A stretch of DNA of 64,000 nucleotides from Paralvinella palmiformis (GCA_025642065.1 JAODUP010000670.1:62001-126000), one strand, 5' to 3'; positions 1-13,548 are shown, counted from the first letter of the stretch. A program made the numbers and translations. The notes: generated from the letters alone by a model not told the origin.

Positions 1-1322
1 TCTGTTTAGCTTCAAAATGGTGGTGCCCATGACATAGGCCATTAAAAGTTGATTAATCAGCACTTTGAACTGGATTATTTAATATATGGGTGATCGTTTA
101 CACATCTTGACATTATTTAATGATATTTGTGAGTATAGCTGTATTTAATATTTTCAGGAATAATACAGTATTAGTCCTGAAAATATCAAATGAAGGTGGA
201 CTATGACTAGCCCTTTAAATATACCAAGGCCCAAAAGGGGTCTAGGAATAGGATAGATCCTTGTGCCAGTTGTGGTATAGATCTATACCATCTATCTACA
301 CCACAATTTTATGAATTCAACATCAGACCTTGTGAGGCTTGTCTTTGACTGTTGACACCGACGGCCCATTTAATTTAGTCTACCATCAATCAATCTTCAT
401 CCTTGACAACGTGATCAACTGTAGATATATTCGTTTTTACATAAAACTAGCAAAATGTCTGACAACACGTGATAGGGAACGTATACCTTTTGATCTGTTA
501 TAACATCAAGCAACACACCTGATCAAAGAAAATATCTGTGCTGAAATAGGATTACGACTCACCCAAAAATAGCACAGAAAGAGTGAATTGTTTACTTCCA
601 GAAGCTAGAACCGGATCATACCAAAATTCGGACTGGCTCGGACCCACATACACAGTCTCGGACCAAGCTATTTTTTAGGGTATTGGGGGGGAATTCAGTG
701 TTTCAAAATTTGTATATAATCAATGGATGTAAAGCCCGCATATGCATAACATATTAGAACAATATAATTGGTATTTACCATTTTGTGAGCATTCAAAATC
801 TCGGACTCAATTTCTCCCGATGACCCACTAGTTTTCCAATGGTTTACACCACTATTCATCAGATGGCAGCACTTGATTTATGCACGCCAATACCAGAGAG
901 CTTAAATATAAAGTCTTTGCCGATACGATAGATCTCTGATTTGACAGGTTATGGAATGTATTTGAAAATAAAAGCGAGTGTTTATTTTGTTGGTTATGTA
1001 TGATAGAAAAAATAGGAATAATATCCAATGAATTCAACAATATTCATTTATTTTATTCACCTTCCGTTACCGGAGAAAACACATTAAAATACAACTACAC
1101 ACCCATATATATACGCGCAAACACAGATATAAAACAGGTGAAATATATGAAGATTATAAATATTATGAAGTTGCAATCTGGTCTAATTTAACTTGATATT
1201 AACAAATTAAGTTTTTTATAAACTGGTAATTACTCCAGGGAGTGTTAATTGCTATGTAGAAACTACCCCATTGCTTTTATAACTACTCCAACGATTGACT
1301 CGACATATTAACAGATAATGCG

Positions 1323-1358
<36 letters not shown>

Positions 1359-2255
1359 GTGTGTTCTTTGAGATTGAAGTGACTCGTGCTGAGATTAACA
1401 GGTGGCAGCACCGGGCTTGGATCTGAACCTGGTGCTGCCCCCTGTTTTATTCTAGACGGTCGAATCCACTACGCGGCCGAGTTCGACAAACACAGATACA
1501 CATATAGATACACCGTCCGACTTTTAGCAGAGAGCTTAAATATACAAACGGTCTTTGCTTTTAGTATGTCCCGCTAGAATCGGCAGGTCGCCAAGAAAAG
1601 TGAAATGATAGAAGTCTAGTAGACCCTCTAGTGCGTATTAAACTTCTGTTTTAATTCGCCATCGGCATCGCAAATATATATATGTTTCATCTTCGGAAAA
1701 CGGGTAAATATAATTATTATTATAATAATATTAGATCTACATTCATTTATGATTAAAATATAATAATATTATACCAATATTAAAATATACGCTTGAACCA
1801 ATCAATCAATCAATCAATGTGAATTATTTTTGTATGCTAGACTTAATCTTAAGACTGGATCTAGAAGTCTAGATCTAGACTATTACTGAGTATTACTAGT
1901 ATAAAAGTATTAGTATTAGATCTACAAAAGCATTATACTTCACTCTTTAGATCTAGTTTAGAGAGTTTAGCATTAATGGACCTTAAACGTAGAGGACATG
2001 GTAAGAGTAAAAAGCCAAACACGCATTCAATATCATGATTATGTGATTTATGATTACCTGGTGGCTGCTAGATCTACTGATTATGATGTGAACAGTCGTG
2101 TGTTTAAAACATAATTTCACATATATTCAATTCAAATTGTTTATTTCAACATTTGTAATACATCACTTTAATGAAAGTAAACACACAGAATGTTGAAAAG
2201 GAGGATATTTGAAGCATTGCTTATATAATGCACCCCCCCCCCACACTTAACAAAA
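1..2255. other. Left-edge intergenic sequence, no gene recognised
   Basis: No reading frame here resembles a known protein. The stretch holds a (TA)n-(TG)n microsatellite near 1324-1359, an (AATC)n run near 1800-1818, and a TAGATCTAG-rich patch at about 1855-1960. At about 1400-1490 the minus strand has weak tRNA-like A and B boxes (CCGCGTAGTGGATT and GGTTCAGATCC), so a degraded SINE is possible. A short open frame at 1386-1577 covers this SINE-like segment and is not convincing as a gene. Confidence 0.5.
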
Positions 2256-2261
2256 AACATT

Positions 2262-2945
2262 AATGAAAAGGATCTCGGGTGTGATCATAGATGAAGAGCT
2301 CAAGGTTCATAAACATGTAGCAGCTGTTGTTAAGAAATCTTCAATGATGGGCTCATAAGAGCTACATTTAGTGATTTACATGCCTCGATGAAATAACTGT
2401 TCCCAGGCTATTCACCACACTGGTCAGGCCCCCACCTTGGGTATGGGAATGTCGTATGGTCACAACATTTCAAGATGGATAGTGTAGAGGTGGAAAAAGT
2501 TCAGAGAAGAGCAATAAAGCTTATACAGAATCTCAGTCATTTACCATCTTAGGATCTTGAAGCTCTCATCCCTGAACTACGGATGCAGAAGTGGTGACAT
2601 GATACAGATATATAAGATCATAGCCGGGATTGATCGTGTCGACCCAGAGCTATTTTTCAACAGATCAGGATCTTCACTGACAAGAGGCCATAGTCAGAAT
2701 CTGATAAAGCAGCACTCCAGACATGAGCTGAGAAGCAAGTTTTTCAGCCAAACGGTTGTCGATGACTGGAACTCACTACCAGGAGAAGCAGTCGTCAGCA
2801 GCACCCAGAATGGATTTAAATTAAGTCTTGATATATTTTGGCATACAGAGCAATACAGGATACCGTGATTTAGATTAGAGCATAAAACAAGGTCAGAAGT
2901 TTAACAGGCTTTGCCTCTTTTCTGTATATCTGATACAACAAATTT
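2262..2945 (+). mobile_element. CR1-like LINE, 3' end of reverse transcriptase ORF
   Basis: This is the C-terminal end of a non-LTR retrotransposon reverse transcriptase. The 2557-2868 segment stays open and shows the end of this ORF class: GDMIQIYKIIAGIDRVDPELF, then TRGHSQNL, then FFSQTVVDDWNSLP. Upstream, about 2275-2340, a GVIIDEELKVHKHVAAVVKK-like stretch matches the region just after the catalytic domain, but stops and frameshifts follow. The element is 5' truncated and dead. The same motif order recurs in the longer copy at 56190-57930, so both probably belong to one family. The clade (CR1-like) is an inference from motif order. Confidence 0.8.
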
Positions 2946-3244
2946 AAAAATAAAAGATGTGGAATAGTCAATAGATATATTTTATTAAACAACAACAAAA
3001 TCTAACTTTCAGAATAATAATGTCACCTGAAATGCTGAATTGGAAGTACCTGAGTCATGACTAGCTCAGATTAACCAACTAAGCTTAAACATTTTAATAT
3101 TACTTTCTTGATCGTTGAAAGTTATAATTAGTTTTAACAAACACATTTGACATCTGTATTATTATAATGCAGATGTCAGATTATAATGATAGAATTAGCT
3201 GGCCTGTTGTTGTAATTTAATTAAAACAGATGTGTTTCTTCACC

Positions 3245-3925
3245 CTTTGTCCCTCCTGGGACATATATCATTGACAACAGTCTTCCAAAGACTACTGTCC
3301 TACTCTTAGGCTTTCTCTTCCAGCTCCCTCCAGCTGTAACCTGTCCTCTGTATGTCTGTTGGGAGATCCCTTCTCCATGTATTTCTTGGTAGTTCTCTTT
3401 CCTTCAGTGTTCCCTGTTAGGGCCTGCCTGGTTATAGTTGATGCTGGTTTCGGGAGTGTGTGACCAATCCATCTCCTTCTGATCTGATCTCTAGCATTCC
3501 ATTGGTGTGTTTTCTCCCACAAGTTGCTGTTACAGATGGTATTTGGCCAGTGAATCTGAAGGATTCTTCTCAGACAGTTATTAATAAAAGTATAATTTCT
3601 TGGTGGTGGTGTTAGTTGTCCTCCAATTCTCTGCTCCATACAGTAATACAGACTTCACGTTGGAGTTAAACAGGCATATCTGTGTGTGTGTGATGACAAC
3701 ACTTTGGAGCTCCAGATGTTCTTGAGGTGTATAAATGCTCCTCTAGCCTTGCCAATCCTCGCCTTAATATCCACATCTGTACCACCATGTTTATCAATGA
3801 TACTACCCAGATACGTGAAGGTCTCTATCTCATCAATTTTATTTCCTTCCAGTTTGCTGACTGCATTTACCATGAGGATTTTTATCTTGCATTTATGTAT
3901 ATTTAAGCCCACTTATGAAGAGAGG
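3245..3925 (-). mobile_element. RTE-like LINE, 3' end
   Basis: Read on the minus strand, 3912-3660 encodes VGLNIHKCKIKILMVNA, then ETFTYLGSIIDKHGGTD and KARIGKARGAFIHLKNIWSS. After a frameshift, 3639-3292 encodes [16 protein letters not shown], then [21 protein letters not shown]. This is the typical thumb and C-terminal order of RTE-type endonuclease/reverse transcriptases that are abundant in molluscs. The two parts are in different frames and the junction is damaged, so this is a truncated pseudogene copy. It lies about 480 bp upstream of the ASDURF-like start and points away from it. Confidence 0.8.
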
Positions 3926-4400
3926 GTTGCCATAAGAAATATTTACAAACAACTAGATAATCTATATAGTTGATTCAATTATGTTTATGATAGATTTAAT
4001 TGGATTTAACCATTTGGGATAAACTATTTTGTCCTGAAATCAGCTCATCTGTTCATGATAAAATTTTACAGTAAATCCTGTCCTTATGACTATATCTATT
4101 TTAGACCACCTATTTGAAAGACAACTAAAATTGACCCATACCATTTTTGTAATAGCACAGTTTATACAAATTTCACCAGAGAGTGTGTGTGGTTCACTAT
4201 AGAATTGTTTTATTTTATTCTTAGCATTTACTTGCTATTTTTAGCATATTATTTGTGATAATTGACATTATACCGTGACATCTACAATAATTGTTGACTT
4301 GTAAGTTGTATGTATATGATTTGGAATAAATAAAATCAATGTGTGTGTATATGTGCTTTAGCTCTCTTATCAGTAACCTTATGTTTTGTATAGCAGAACC

Positions 4401-4655
4401 ATGGCAGCTAAACAGACACCAAAGAATCAGTCATATTCAGAGAGTGGTAATGGTATGAGGATAAAAGAATTAGAAGTTATCAACAGTGAGCTTTCAAGTT
4501 TAAAGCCAGGAAGAAAGGTTTACAAGCAGCAGCCAAATAGTAATGTATTCTTTCATGAGGATGTTAGTCATGTGATGGCACATGCAAAACAAGAGTTAAA
4601 TGCATTGATTCAAGAATATAAAGAAGCTGAAAAAACACAGGATGAGACTGAGTGA
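4401..4655 (+). CDS. ASDURF: ASDURF-like prefoldin subunit (PAQosome component)
   Basis: The 84-residue product resembles vertebrate ASDURF, a small beta-type prefoldin-like protein. ASDURF is a subunit of the prefoldin-like module of the PAQosome (R2TP/URI1), a cytoplasmic co-chaperone for assembly of large complexes. The diagnostic block is RKVYKQQPNSNVFF (about residues 36-49), preceded by the helix IKELEVINSELSSLK and followed by HVMAHAKQELNALIQEYKEA, giving the two-helix coiled-coil and beta-hairpin layout of a prefoldin. The ATG at 4401 (context AGAACCATGG) is a strong start. A plausible splice acceptor (TTTGTATAGCAG) ends just upstream, so a 5' untranslated exon is likely. In vertebrates this protein comes from an upstream ORF of the ASNSD1 transcript. 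Here no ASNSD1 frame follows for 2 kb, and the next gene is convergent SCYL1. Single-exon coding is seen; function is inferred from the family. Confidence 0.87.
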   Translation: MAAKQTPKNQSYSESGNGMRIKELEVINSELSSLKPGRKVYKQQPNSNVFFHEDVSHVMAHAKQELNALIQEYKEAEKTQDETE

Positions 4656-6670
4656 ACACAGTGTTTTAATTTACCTGGTGTGCCTAATTGCTGTGTTGAA
4701 AGTTCTAGAGAAAAGAATAACTTTTAAGTTACATATTTTAATATGTTTATATTTTGACAAAGGTTTAGAACTGTTTTTGGACACTGTTGTGCATATGTTA
4801 ATCAACTGTTCTGTACTTGATTCTTTAAACTGATATACAAAGGTACATGATTCTTTTTGTGTTTTGTGAACTGTTTTAAGACAGCTGGTATGCTTTGAAT
4901 GTGAGTTTATTTACACAATAATAACCTTTACACTGAACTCAAGAGGTTGAATTGTACAGTTCTATGCCATCTTGATATATATATATATATCCATTCACAT
5001 CATTAAACATGTAAATGCTTCTGTCAGAAAAATAATACATTTCATAAAACAAGGTCTATTTCATATATAGGCAGCAATGGATAAGTGACATAAATCAGTA
5101 TAACTGCATTTATTTATTTTTTCACTTCTGGGTTTAAAGATTACCTTTTCACTACATCATTTAGAATGGAATAATGACTAGTCAGTTAACATGTTACTAG
5201 GAAAATGGCCATTACCACTGACAACCAAAAAAGGGCAAAATATAAATAATATTTGGTGTTAAACAAAGATATCACATAATGCTACAACTATTTACATAAA
5301 GTTATCTCCCAAAAAATGCATTTAAAATGAGAATAATAATTCTATTCCACCACAGAAGATGAGCAGTGACATCTGCAAGAAACGATTAATTCTTCATTCA
5401 TTACATTATGTAGCTGCTAATAGAGATTGCCCTCACAACCTGTACACACACACACATATATATGTGTGTTTATTTGCCTACCATGCAGAAAAAACGGGTG
5501 CATGTGTTACCTCAAATACTGGATTATGTATTATATGATGTCTTGTCAGTGTGTGGCTCTCATCGAACTAAGAGCTACATAAATATTTATCATTCAGTCA
5601 AATCCTGAACCCACACATTGTACAGAACAATTCATTTGACATACAATACATTTGGTTAGTATAGGAAGACGAATACTAAAATAATCTTTCATCACTACTG
5701 ACAATTATATGTTGCAGATTTTGGCTTAAATTGAGCTTAATGAAAGCATACAAAGAAAATTATTACATAATGCTGCAGAAAAACCCAATCATCAATGTGA
5801 ACTTTTAAACTTAATTTATGTATGATAAACTATTTTTGAACTAATGAGAGGAAACTGTTAAACTAGGTTCATGACTTTGGTCTAGTTGTATGAAAATACA
5901 GACAATGCAGGGTGTAAAAACTGTGACCATGACCTCAGTAAGATACAAAAATATCTTAGCACATGACGAAACATGGAATGTGTTACAACGATGAAAGATT
6001 CATAACAAACAAGCTGTGATACTGGTACTAGTTAAAACAAACCACAATATTAAACTTATTGTGATCTCACAAAATGAGGATAATTCTTTTTGATGTTAAG
6101 AGAAAATTCAAGTAACAGGTCAATAGAGATGTTATTAAAAATAAATGGCACATTTTAATAGAGTGATTAAGAACATTCAGAAAGATGGGAAATGAATAGA
6201 AAATGACAGTGCTGCAGTTTCTGTCTGTTGATTTGATCTAACTGTGTAGTGCATAGAATATAGACTAGCACTAAATCAGGTGCCAAAGTATGTCCTGTTT
6301 ACTTAAGTGTTTAGTGAACCATGACTGGACATTTCTACTATCTTCACTATATCTAATAATTGATTTACTGAGTAACCATATATATATACAATATCCCATG
6401 CCCAATTTATTTTAGTCGGGCTTTGAAAATACATTTTTTTGTGTGGTTCAGTATATTTATCCCTAACTTGTTGATGTCATCATAATACATCTTCAATTAT
6501 TATATGTTTAGTCTTCCACTTGGCAGACTATAATGAGAAATAAAATAAATGAGCTGGAAGTGGAGTTCGTTAAATTATAAGACAATTCTAAAAACAGAGC
6601 ATCTCAAAAGTTTATCTTTGGTTTATGAAAGACATTATTTTCAATTGGAAATCAATTGTTTTTAAGTACA
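4656..6670. other. Convergent intergenic region between ASDURF-like gene and SCYL1
   Basis: This 2-kb stretch should hold both 3' untranslated regions. No coding sequence is convincing. On the minus strand an AATAAA lies at 6411-6406, about 260 bases after the SCYL1 stop, and is a candidate polyadenylation signal. Short (TA)n and (CA)n runs occur near 4976-4992 and 5448-5467. The frame at 4642-4833 overlaps the ASDURF stop, has no relative I recognise and is not ASNSD1. Confidence 0.5.
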
Positions 6671-9600
6671 TCAGTTGTTATGTAGTCTTCTGGCTCCCAA
6701 TCTCAAGGCCCCTGTAGCATGTCTGGTTGCTCGCTTTTCTTCGAGTTCTCGTTGCCTTTGCATTTTCTGTTGCTCGCGTGAAACTTGAACATTACTGGCA
6801 CCTAATACAGAAACCACTAATTTGTACAGACATGTTAATATGATAGCCTGAAGTTCTTCATTCGCAATATCTAATCCATAAATTACAAGAATATGACCAA
6901 TATCCAACTACATTCTTTTAAATAAAATTAAGAAAAACAGGCGTAAATGTGATTCTTATGATAATAAATATATTCCCATTATTTCTAATACCACTAGTTC
7001 TGATAAATTATTGTATAGCACATAGTGATCAATGTGCTCAAGCACTCTGATATTGGACACCATTTCCCTGAACATAAATGCAGGTCCTGAGTTCCTCAGT
7101 ATCTCATATACCATTGAGTTATCTGTGTACATTCTTTTATTCCTGATTACTACCAATTCTTACCATGACTAGAATTACCCTTCCATCCTTCATCATCTCC
7201 CCAGCCTAAAGTATCCCAATCATCTGTTGATGAAGACTTTTTAGCATTTAAATGCGTGGATGATTTAGTTGCAGTATAACCAGATGATGATCTTGATATG
7301 ATGTCTTCTTTTGATGTAGCTCCAAACATTAAGGGCTTGTTTTTTTCTATTGACGATATGCTGCTGATGTTTGAAGATCGTGACTTCCCTTTCTATAAAA
7401 CATATATGCATGTACATATATAAAAATACACACCATTAAAGACATGTCAGAAAGTCATTTGAGCATGTTGTTAAATCATATACATAAAATTCATGTCTTT
7501 AATCATTTAAATATTTACAGTTGTATTTTTGATAAACAATCAAAAGCTTTCAACAGAGGAAGTTACTTTCTCTTTGTACCTGTTAATTTTTTAGGTTACC
7601 TTTTTCTCTCCAGTTATCATGTTAGAGAAGAAGTCATCTTCTCTACCTTGTCCCCAGTTAATGTTGCTTGTAGGATTAACAGATTTGTCATCAACTGGTG
7701 TGAAATCAGCTGTTCCCCATGGTGACGCATCTTTCTTTACCTGAACCACTGCTTCAGCCTAACATATTGGTGAACATATTAATTATAGATTGTAATTTCT
7801 TATTCACTACAAAACTGTATTTTATTTGGACAAATGCTACTAAATTTATATTAAAAAATCACAGAAAATAGCTGAATGATTTCGATAACTGAAAATACTG
7901 AAAATAAAATGCACCAAAAATCCAACTAGCACCACACCTTTGGTTTATTATCTGATAATGGTTCAGATGTTGTGTCTTCAAGACTATCCCAGTCTTCTTC
8001 CCAACCATCACCAGCTGTGTCCTGATTGGCTGAACCAGTATCCGTGGTGACATCGTTCTATGCGCAAGTATGTATGGATCATGAGTATATACAATGGGCA
8101 TTTATAAAAGTAATTAGGTTATAACAACCTATATTATCCACTCAGCTTTTTGAAATCTTTCAATGTGGAAATAACATATCACAAAATCCTAGTGTTATAC
8201 ATTTTAAATATTTTTTACACCACAATAGATGATTTCCAAAACACATGTGCAGTACATTATCCAGAGATAAACTGCAGTTTGCAGGTCAATGATACAGTGT
8301 AATAGGATGGAATAATAGATGTATTCATAATTTTTATGAGACCAGATCAATTTACATTTCATGTAACAGTTTCATGGAGCATCAATTATTTTAAATACTG
8401 TCAAAACTCCACCTCTGTAACTGGACTACCTCTCTAAATGGACAACTTTTTCAGTCTTAAGTTATTGCTATGCTTTAACATTGTATTTTTCTTCTATAAC
8501 TCAACCAACTCTATACTTCGACCATTTAGCTCCGTCTAATGCCCATGTTTATCATCCTGTACGTCCTGTGTGACTAGCTTGGGCTTAACCATGTGAAATC
8601 AACACAAGTTAATCAGAAATGCCTGTTTATATAACTTATACTAATGGCATTTTAAACATGTACTAATTTTTTTCAATTGTAGCTGTATTATACATGTATA
8701 TGTATATAATAGCATACTCTTGTCCAAAAAAACTAAAAATTTTCTGTCACTAAAGTTTCTATTAAGTGACCAACTCCCTAAACCAACCACTTTGGTCCAT
8801 TTACAGAGGTTTTACTGGATAACAAAGTTTCTTTAACTAAAAATTATTTATGGCATTAAAACCTAAATGGAATTTCACTAGATGACACAGTCACCACAAA
8901 ATTCATCTGTTGTTTCTTTGAAATTATAATAACAAACAAACACATAAAAGGCTAGCTACAACCAAGACCAGCAGTCTAATCCAGGGCATTAGTATCTACA
9001 TCTGATTATCTCTATAACGAGCTATTTACAGATATTACATATTTTACGGGCTCTGACTATTCACCTCCATGTCGCCCCAATCTCCATCATCCTCCCATCC
9101 ATCATTCTCATTCCACTCTTCACCAGCTTGTTCCTCCTCCTCATCAACTGATGATGGAGCCTGTTCTTCTCTGGTCTCCGTATGTGGCATTGGTTCCTCG
9201 GTGTTCTTCACCTGAACTTTGGCATCAGAGGCTGAGACGGCTAAAGGAAAACAATATCCTGTAACTTTGTGTTGTAACGTAAATAATCCATAGCTACAAA
9301 GAGAGTTACATAATAAAATAGCTGTTGTGTGTTTCCTCACAGCCTCCACTAAGACTGATTTCTTCTTCTTAAAGCCATTATTTTATAATATTCAACTTTA
9401 GCAGATGGCGTCATTGTCACGAGAAGAATTATATCATATTACAAACAGTAACTTTAGCTATACTTACCAGGCTTGGTTGGAGAAGGCTGTTTTGACTTTC
9501 CTTTGTATATCTTTGACGTGATTGATGATACAGCCCACCCAGCCCAGCTGGCAGCTGAACTAGCTGCACTTCCACCTGTCATCACATCCTTTTCTGGATT

Positions 9601-12600
9601 AAACAAAATGTTTAACAGTAGCTATTGCACATGGAACATTTTTTTCTCCAATTATTAAATATCTGCAACTATACTTTCTAAAGTAACATCGCACTACATA
9701 ATGCAATCAATTTTATGCACTACCTACCTAGTTCTTCAGTTATTTCTGGATTTTCAGATGCCTTTTCAAGCTTTCCTAAAAAGCATTTAATTGCTTTAAA
9801 TGCCTGCAAAGACAATATACTAACCCAATTAATGCTAATTAAACAATAGTGAAATACTGCTCGCAAGCATATGATTGACTAACTTTACAGATAAAATAAA
9901 CAGCGTCATGCTTAAAACCATGACTCATTTTTTTTTCATTACTTATTAAAGGTTCTTCCACATACATCATTAAGAATACGTTAGACACTCACCTGGTCTC
10001 TGACTGTTTTGTCGGGGTCTAATGTTGCAATACACAGTGCAGGAAGAAGACGAGTGGCACTTTCTTTTAATGTAAAGAAATTATGTGTTGCTGCCATGGC
10101 AACAATTCCTGCCTGTCTAGCAGGTGGAAAAGGATCTTTCATGGCGCGCAAGTATGCTGAACAGAGCACTTTCTGACGCATCTACAAAAACACCATGTGT
10201 ATAGTTAGAGCTCACATAAATATAAAATCTAACTGTTGTTGAAAGTTAGAAATGTTTCCTTAGCAAACTTGGATTTTACCACAATTGTAATTATGTACTT
10301 TTTGCAGCCATAATTCTTTCAGCCAAAAAAGTCAGAACCATTTTTCTTAATGGTTATATTCCTTTTAAAAAGGAAAAAGAACACTACACACATGAGATTA
10401 AAATAACACATGTAGGGGAATACAAGGAAAGCTATTCCTAATGATGATATGAAAACTGAAACAACTGTAAGTCTACTTTGTTAAGTACTGTACCTGAGGA
10501 TTCAAGTGGCCAGCTATTTTACCTAGACAGATTGTTGTGTTTGTTCGGATTCCTCCCTGAGAGTAAACAACAGAGATATCAAATATCAGCGAAGACATTT
10601 ATCCAGATACACCTCATTAGTGTTTTGCTTAAATTTAGCCGAGACTCAGGAAATAATCGACATAATGAATAGATTATACCTGATATTACCTGATCATCTT
10701 TAGTCTGAAGTCTTGCAAACTGTTTTAACAGCTCTTCATTCAAGTTCTTATAATTCAGTTTGGGAGCCAAATATAACATGCTCTATAACAGATTAAAACA
10801 ATAATTTAACAACAGTATGTAAACCAGGAAAATAACTAATCAGAAAGAAAACCTTTTACTTTAAATCATGATAACATACTGATACGTAATATAGTAAGAC
10901 ATTTTCTTGAAATGGTTTAAAATGTTAAATAACAGTTACAAGGTCATTTATTATAATATATTATTGATGAGGTGTCTCCATTATGACAATTCAGCATTAT
11001 GCCAGCAAACTACAGTTACCATCACTGCTAACCTTTATAGTGTGTTCTCTGACCACAGGGTTGGTATCCATAAATCCTTGACATATACTTGGAAATATTT
11101 TAGTGTTCACAATATCTGTCGTAAGATGTTCCGCAAACTGCTCCATCTGTAACATCAAAGCAAATGTAAAACATGCTGAAGCTGAATAAGGATAAGATGG
11201 AATTCAATGTTTTATCACCCAAGCAACATGTGAAGAAAACTGAGAATCTGCATTAAGGCAGGATCCAGTTATATAAATTCTTCCATGTCTGTAAGAAATC
11301 TAGGGCTTATATTGGATAATATAATGGAGAAGCAGGTGAATTCAGTATTCAAGTCCTGTTATTATCAAATAAGAAAATATAGGACTTATTCATAAGTAGC
11401 TAAATGATGAGACATACAAGATTTTAGTCCAAGCCCATTATTTTTTCTCGATTGGAGTATGGTAATGAATTGTTACATAATATCCCCCTCTCTCTGACAA
11501 ACCACCTACAGTGAGTGCAGAACTGTGCTGCACATCTGGTGATACGCACTTGCAAAAGGGAACATATAACACCAGTTTTGTTCCAGTTGCACTGGCTTCC
11601 TGTATGTTTCAGATCACTGTAGAAAATCCTGTATCATACATTTAAAGTACTGAGTGGAACAGTACCACTGTATCTAAGTGATCTGATTCAAAGGTGTATA
11701 CTAGTGAGGATGGTGCGATCTGAGCGCTATTCACTTTTAACAGACCATCTGTCTTAAGAGACTAACTGTATTAAACAACCACCAAAAAGTGGTCCCCCCA
11801 TTTCTCCATAAACATCCATTAAACAAAAATCTGTATTAAATGACCCCCAGTGTCTTATTTTAAATGGCCATCTGTTTTGGCCAAGTAGTTCTTTTCTAAT
11901 GGAAATTAACTTGCTATAAGCGACCATGATCTTTTAATGGCTGTATATTTTATGCACAGTTCAATTCTTCAATCTGACCTTCATTCACCAATCGAAAGGC
12001 AGCCAATTTTTCAAATGAACAAACACTAAACACACAATGTATAATGAACATATTGTTGATGGATGAATCTGATTTTATTATAATTTATAGTTCAAACGTA
12101 TTGACAATAATATAATGCATGTACGTTGCCCTTATGTTTTATTTATTTTTGTGTCATAATCCAGTAAACACTATTCCATATCAGTCACCAGATGAAATCC
12201 TGGCTTAAATGACCACCTGTCTTTAATGGCCATCTAAAGTGGTCCAAAGGATTGTCATTTAAGACAGGTTTTACTGTACCTGCTGTAATAATTTCACTCT
12301 GGTGGCTCTGTCTGTTGATGAGAATAGTTTTACAACACACGGTACAATCTTTTTCTGGTATTCTTCTGCATCTAATAACTTGCCCACCTGTAATAACAGA
12401 AATAACGTTTTGACTACAGGAAGTGTGCATATTCATTAATAAAATAACCTAATAGACCTTTTCTGCCCCAAGAAAATTTTCATCAAGGTTCTGGGTGAGA
12501 AAGTGATCAGTGTGATGAAGAGGGATGTTCTAATAGCACAAATATTACAATACCTAGACAGTACTGTGTTGCAAACCTCTAGGCCACAGTTCAAATCTAG

Positions 12601-13509
12601 CTCAGGAAGTCATCTCACAGTCATATATCCATACTGTGGCTAGTCCCAAGACAAAACAAAGAACACTCACTCCCTCCCTCCCTTTTCAATATTGTTTTCA
12701 TTCTTTGCTAATTTTAGCATTTCATACTTTTAAACAATATCCACAATAATTTTTCTAAATGGTGACTCCGGTGCACCACAGCACTCTAGTGAAGTAGGTG
12801 ACATCAGTGCACAAAAATGGGTCCATTGATAAAGCTTCTGGAATTGGTTTGTTTACTGTATGAAATCAGTGTTAATAACAGGGTTTGTGTGCTACAACCA
12901 TTATATTTAGATATATTATAGAATCATTGTGAAATATGGGATGGTGCAGTGTTGTGCATAAATGCTGCAATATTAGATTGGAAAGTTAATTAAGTTTTTC
13001 TTTCATGTATTTCCCCCACCATCTTCAAAACAAACTGAGGGCAGCTTAGGTGCATCTTATCCAACAAACACAAAACAAATGGTGCCTGACTAGCTTACCA
13101 TACATATGTAGTAAAATTTTGTTTGTGACAAATATCACAGCAAAATGCAATATGATATGGGATTGGCAAAGAAACTGATTTTGAAGAAAGATGCCAGCCC
13201 TACCATATACCCAGCAAAAGTCAACATGACATGCACACTGATCATGTGACCATTTTTTAAATAGGTTTTTGCATTGTCTGTGGTACAAATATGTGGCATG
13301 ATATCCACTGTTGTGATATAATTGTACTAGTGGCAACATTCTGTAAAATAGGATTTCTTTACTCTGTAAAAAACATTGATTTAAATATCTCCTTTTATGG
13401 TCCACTACACTTCTGCTTTTATCATGAATAAGTTCCACCAAATATTTGTAGATGTTTCTTGTGAATAAGATAAATTGGCTGAAGGACCCTTTCCCCCCTC
13501 TTATTGATA

Positions 13510-13548
<39 letters not shown>

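Noticed and set aside
3292..3639. Host gene on the minus strand
   Set aside because: The residues are those of the C-terminal end of an RTE-type LINE.
4642..4833. Open frame overlapping the ASDURF stop, considered as ASNSD1 start
   Set aside because: It has no glutamine amidotransferase N-terminus (no MCGI-type start) and no similarity to ASNSD1. It is hydrophobic low-complexity sequence.
13046..13441. 131-codon minus-strand frame
   Set aside because: It lies in an SCYL1 intron next to exon 8 read-through, shows no family resemblance and has random composition.
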